Below are positions 50,218 through 64,000 of a DNA stretch of 64,000 nucleotides, one piece after another (the first letter of the stretch is position 1; the number at the start of each line of letters is the position of its first letter). The position numbers were made by a program, and so were the translations under genes. Below the pieces are notes generated by a model that was not told where the DNA came from, ran no database searches, and saw only the letters and a list, made by a program, of their open reading frames with translations. Origin of the DNA: Galaxea fascicularis (Eukaryota > Cnidaria > Anthozoa > Scleractinia > Euphylliidae); the NCBI GenBank assembly GCA_948470475.1, contig OX419342.1, forward strand, positions 8,084,335 to 8,148,334, given 5' to 3'.

Positions 50218-50334
50218 GAACCAGGAGAACTGGAGACAAATTATTGTGAGTCAGCACACAAATGCGCATGACCTCATGTGTCAAGAGAGCCTGCGGGGAG
50301 GGATTATCTGGCTTCAAAGTGAGAAAAACGAGGA

Positions 50335-61460
<11,126 letters not shown>

Positions 61461-63045
61461 GCCCATATCTTTCAGTTTCGTAGATCTTTTTCTGTATTAA
61501 AAATAATTAAACTTCTTTGTCTGTCACACAAACTAACTTCATTTTTCTTGTATAACCCTCAGCACTTATCACAAATGGGAGGGGTCACAGTAACAAGCTT
61601 ACTCAACGTGGAAAGCAGTGGCAAACATACCAGCTCAACCTCACAGACGCTCCCTCCCCTTCCCCCACCGCATTACCGAACAGTCCCATTTCTAACAATT
61701 GAATCTCCTCTAAGGCTAGCAGAGGGGTGGGGTGAGGCAGATAGCAGTTTCTTTCTTTCTTACGAGTCCGGGAAGCAAGAGAAAAAAGACGAGAAATTTG
61801 TCGCAGATTTGAAAGCGGCCTTCGTGGTCTTCAGTAAAGTTAAATGTGAATAGGTCCCCAATGGCTTAGTAATCCTTGCTGAAGAGGATTTTTTTAAACC
61901 ACACTGACCGCACGTATGACAGCGTAATGTAAGCTCTTTCGGCAGTCCTGAATAAAACTATGCAAAATCATCACAGGTCGCTGAAGGTATTAAATAAGCC
62001 TTAAATGTGACGAGAAGCGGAGTTGTTACAGGCTGCTGCAGGAACGCAAAAGATAGTCGTTAACGATGCAGGATACTTTCTCGTGCATAATGTACTGGTC
62101 TAGATTACTACGCATGCGTCATAGTACCATCAAAGGAAACGGTAGTCGATCAGATACCCTTGCGCGAAATAGGACATGCTTTAGCTCCAATAAGAAGGAC
62201 TTCCTCGGGAGTGGTTTGTCGTTCGTTGCAATTTTGGGAATTTTCCGTGCTTCAACCGCAGACAAGCTGACGAAAATAAGGAAGCTCCTGGATAGCCAAT
62301 CAGATAGCGAGTTTTCCCGACGTCAGACTCGTTCCCAAGGTCTTGCCGTCCCTTGGGCCAAGAAAGACGGCAAAAGGAAAGAGCCTGCAAACAAAGGTGA
62401 AGTGGTCTGTAGGGGTTTAAGCTGATAAAAGGTAGACACGTTATTAAAACCAATAAAATAGTCATGGTTTATTTTTGTTAAAAATACAGCCCGTTTAAGA
62501 AATAAAGCATCTAAAAACAATTTGATAATAGTATTTCTAGGGATCCATTTCTCGTACTACCAGCTTTAATTTTAATAATTGCCACTAGGAAGCCGGCTAA
62601 TCTAGCAGCTACCCCACCAAGTGAATGCGGTAGCTCAGTCTCAGGTGCTACAAACGTTAATGATATTAACACCTGTGCAATCAATCGATTATCTTCTCCG
62701 CAAAATTCTTGTAAGAGCGTTCAAAGAAGAAGGAAGAATAGTACATTGCAGATGCGATCACAAGAAGTAATCATTATTTCTAGACACATCCGGTCGGGGG
62801 AAGAGTCCAAAATCAGGTTTCCGTGAGCGCGGTGTCCACTTCAGCATTTCCATCTTTGAATACAATACTGGCCTAAAGGAAGGGATGAGTTTGCGAGTCA
62901 GCAACAAGCGGGCAACAGCAGCACCTCAGGTTTAAGACAAAAGGTACAGCTACAGAACAAAGGAGTGACAAATTAATCACTCACACAACACAACAAACAA
63001 GACATATTAAACAACTATTTACTTTAGATTCCCCAGACTCGAGAT

Positions 63046-63224
63046 AATACACCATTTTACTAATAATCAGTTCCAGGTAAATTGTGGGTAGATCCAGTCT
63101 TTTAAGGGGGCAAACGTTTAAAATTACAATTTCAAATTACGTCTTTAAATCGCCGTTTGCCCCCACAAAGGACTGGATCTACCCACAATTCACCTGGAAA
63201 TGATTATTACTAAAATGGTGTATT
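63046..63224. mobile_element. Palindromic MITE family D, copy 1
   Basis: The ends aatacaccattttactaata and the inverse of tattactaaaatggtgtatt are nearly exact. The arms run on through gtgggtagatccagtc to close to the centre, so the element is mostly one long hairpin. Confidence 0.85.
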
Positions 63225-63583
63225 GTGAGAGGTAGCAGTAGCTGTGTGTACAACATCAACTCCAATTTTGTACGACGTATCTCAAGAAAAAGGGTATCAC
63301 TTTGACAAAGAGAGTAAAAGAAAATGAAAGTTGAATGAAGCAACTTGCGTATTAAACAAATGTACTTGGATTTACATTTTCTTTTTAAAAGTAAAACTGC
63401 TGAAATTAAGTCCCAAAATGCCACTGAAGCAATTCCGTTACAACTTGTTTGGAATTATCTTGTCACAGTCCTTTTTACCCTACTGCATCCCATCAGAACG
63501 GCTCCTTTTAATAGCCACCAAGATCAAACGATCTTGTGCTTGTGTCTTTCAAAAGGTGTGAACCTCAACCCTTATAAAACGGC

Positions 63584-63765
63584 AATATACCATTTTGCTG
63601 ATAATCGGTTCCAATAGAATTGTGGGTAGATCTAGTCCTTTGTGGGGGCGGCAAACGGTCAAAATTACCATTTAAAATTACGTCTTAAAATGACCGTTTG
63701 CTCCCACAAAGGACAGGATCCACCCACAATTCACTGGAAACTGATCTTTAGCAAAATAGTGTATT
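63584..63765. mobile_element. Palindromic MITE family D, copy 2
   Basis: This has the same layout as copy 1, with arms ending aatataccattttgctg and cagt-type variants, and the shared inner block ttgtgggtagatcta. It lies 359 bp from copy 1, and the copies differ at many positions, so they are separate old insertions and not a recent duplication. Confidence 0.8.
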
Positions 63766-64000
63766 CAGTCAACTTAAACACTTCACCGTCTATGATGGCC
63801 ACGAGGGTCTTGATCATATAGGTTAATAATAGTGAACGCTCGAAATCACCCACAGTAAAACTGAAGTTAATACTCACTCTCTCCCCATCACCGGGTTTTT
63901 TTCTTTTTTTCTGAATCAACTGCAAATGAAGGAACACTGAGTTAAAACGATTACTCAAGTCTGCTCCTCTTCTATCACTACGGCATGGCGGAGGGAGGCT

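Larger units (their letters stand above)
43791..50334. other. Ena/VASP 3' flank and intergenic region, repeats only
   Basis: I see no supported gene here. Recognisable contents are the MITE at 44330-44565, the MITE at 44948-45167, a GAGG-rich inverted element at 47004-47278, (GGTA)n at 47860-47888, a CTGGGG-ended element at 48539-49387, (AAAT)n at 49465-49492, and the Rpt2 promoter area from about 50100. The Ena/VASP poly(A) site could not be fixed. Confidence 0.5.
61461..64000. other. Rpt2 3' flank and intergenic region
   Basis: ATTAAA hexamers at 61497-61502 and 61506-61511 could act as the Rpt2 poly(A) signals. Beyond them I find no supported gene. A 101-codon frame at 61548-61853 opens behind an acceptor-like ccctcag, but has no ATG start or known domain. 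Two copies of a palindromic MITE occupy 63046-63224 and 63584-63765. Confidence 0.5.

Noticed and set aside
61548..61853. 101-codon frame just after Rpt2 that opens behind an acceptor-like ccctcag
   Set aside because: There is no ATG and no upstream exon in phase that is not part of Rpt2; it could be 3' UTR or chance.
62066..62425. 119-codon frame MQDTFSCIMYW
   Set aside because: It ends in repeat-like cgttcccaaggtcttg sequence, and no domain is recognised.

Overview
The window looks like nuclear DNA of an anthozoan cnidarian, most likely a stony coral. It is AT-rich, its genes have many introns with GT-AG borders, its intergenic and intronic DNA is packed with short inverted-repeat transposons, and it carries a decayed Penelope-like element. 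The proteins are clear animal orthologues. The organism call is an inference from these traits, not from a search.

Five protein-coding loci can be supported. (1) The last exons of an unidentified single-pass membrane protein run on the + strand at 246-1443. (2) A seven-exon gene on the - strand (8641-16379) encodes a 234-residue RRM plus CCHC-knuckle RNA-binding protein of the RBM4/Lark type. (3) A single-exon gene on the + strand (16701-17984) encodes a 427-residue cGAS-like nucleotidyltransferase (cGLR, Mab-21 fold). It is divergent from gene 2 across about 320 bp that hold a YY1-like site. (4) A complete Ena/VASP actin regulator on the + strand (28272-43790) has 13 coding exons and 427 residues. 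(5) A complete 26S proteasome ATPase Rpt2/PSMC1 on the + strand (50335-61460) has 13 coding exons and 440 residues. All three spliced complete genes were joined exon by exon, and their summed lengths are exact multiples of three. Ena/VASP and Rpt2 both begin with a coding exon holding little more than the start codon.

The rest is mobile-element DNA. Region 1444-8214 has pentanucleotide repeats and several MITEs. Region 17985-28271 has a hAT-like pseudogene, an exact 535-bp tandem duplication, a Penelope-like reverse transcriptase interrupted by both a MITE and a LINE tail, a degenerate hammerhead-like motif, and tiny hairpin elements. The introns of genes 2, 4 and 5 hold many further MITEs. 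Region 43791-50334 and the last 2.5 kb hold only repeats that I can recognise.

The genes do not form a pathway. They are an ordinary metazoan mixture of RNA processing, innate nucleotide signalling, actin dynamics and protein degradation. The most notable points are the intact cGLR beside a housekeeping-type promoter, a MITE whose TAA target duplication and first base now form part of an Ena/VASP splice donor, and the layered insertions inside the Penelope-like element.
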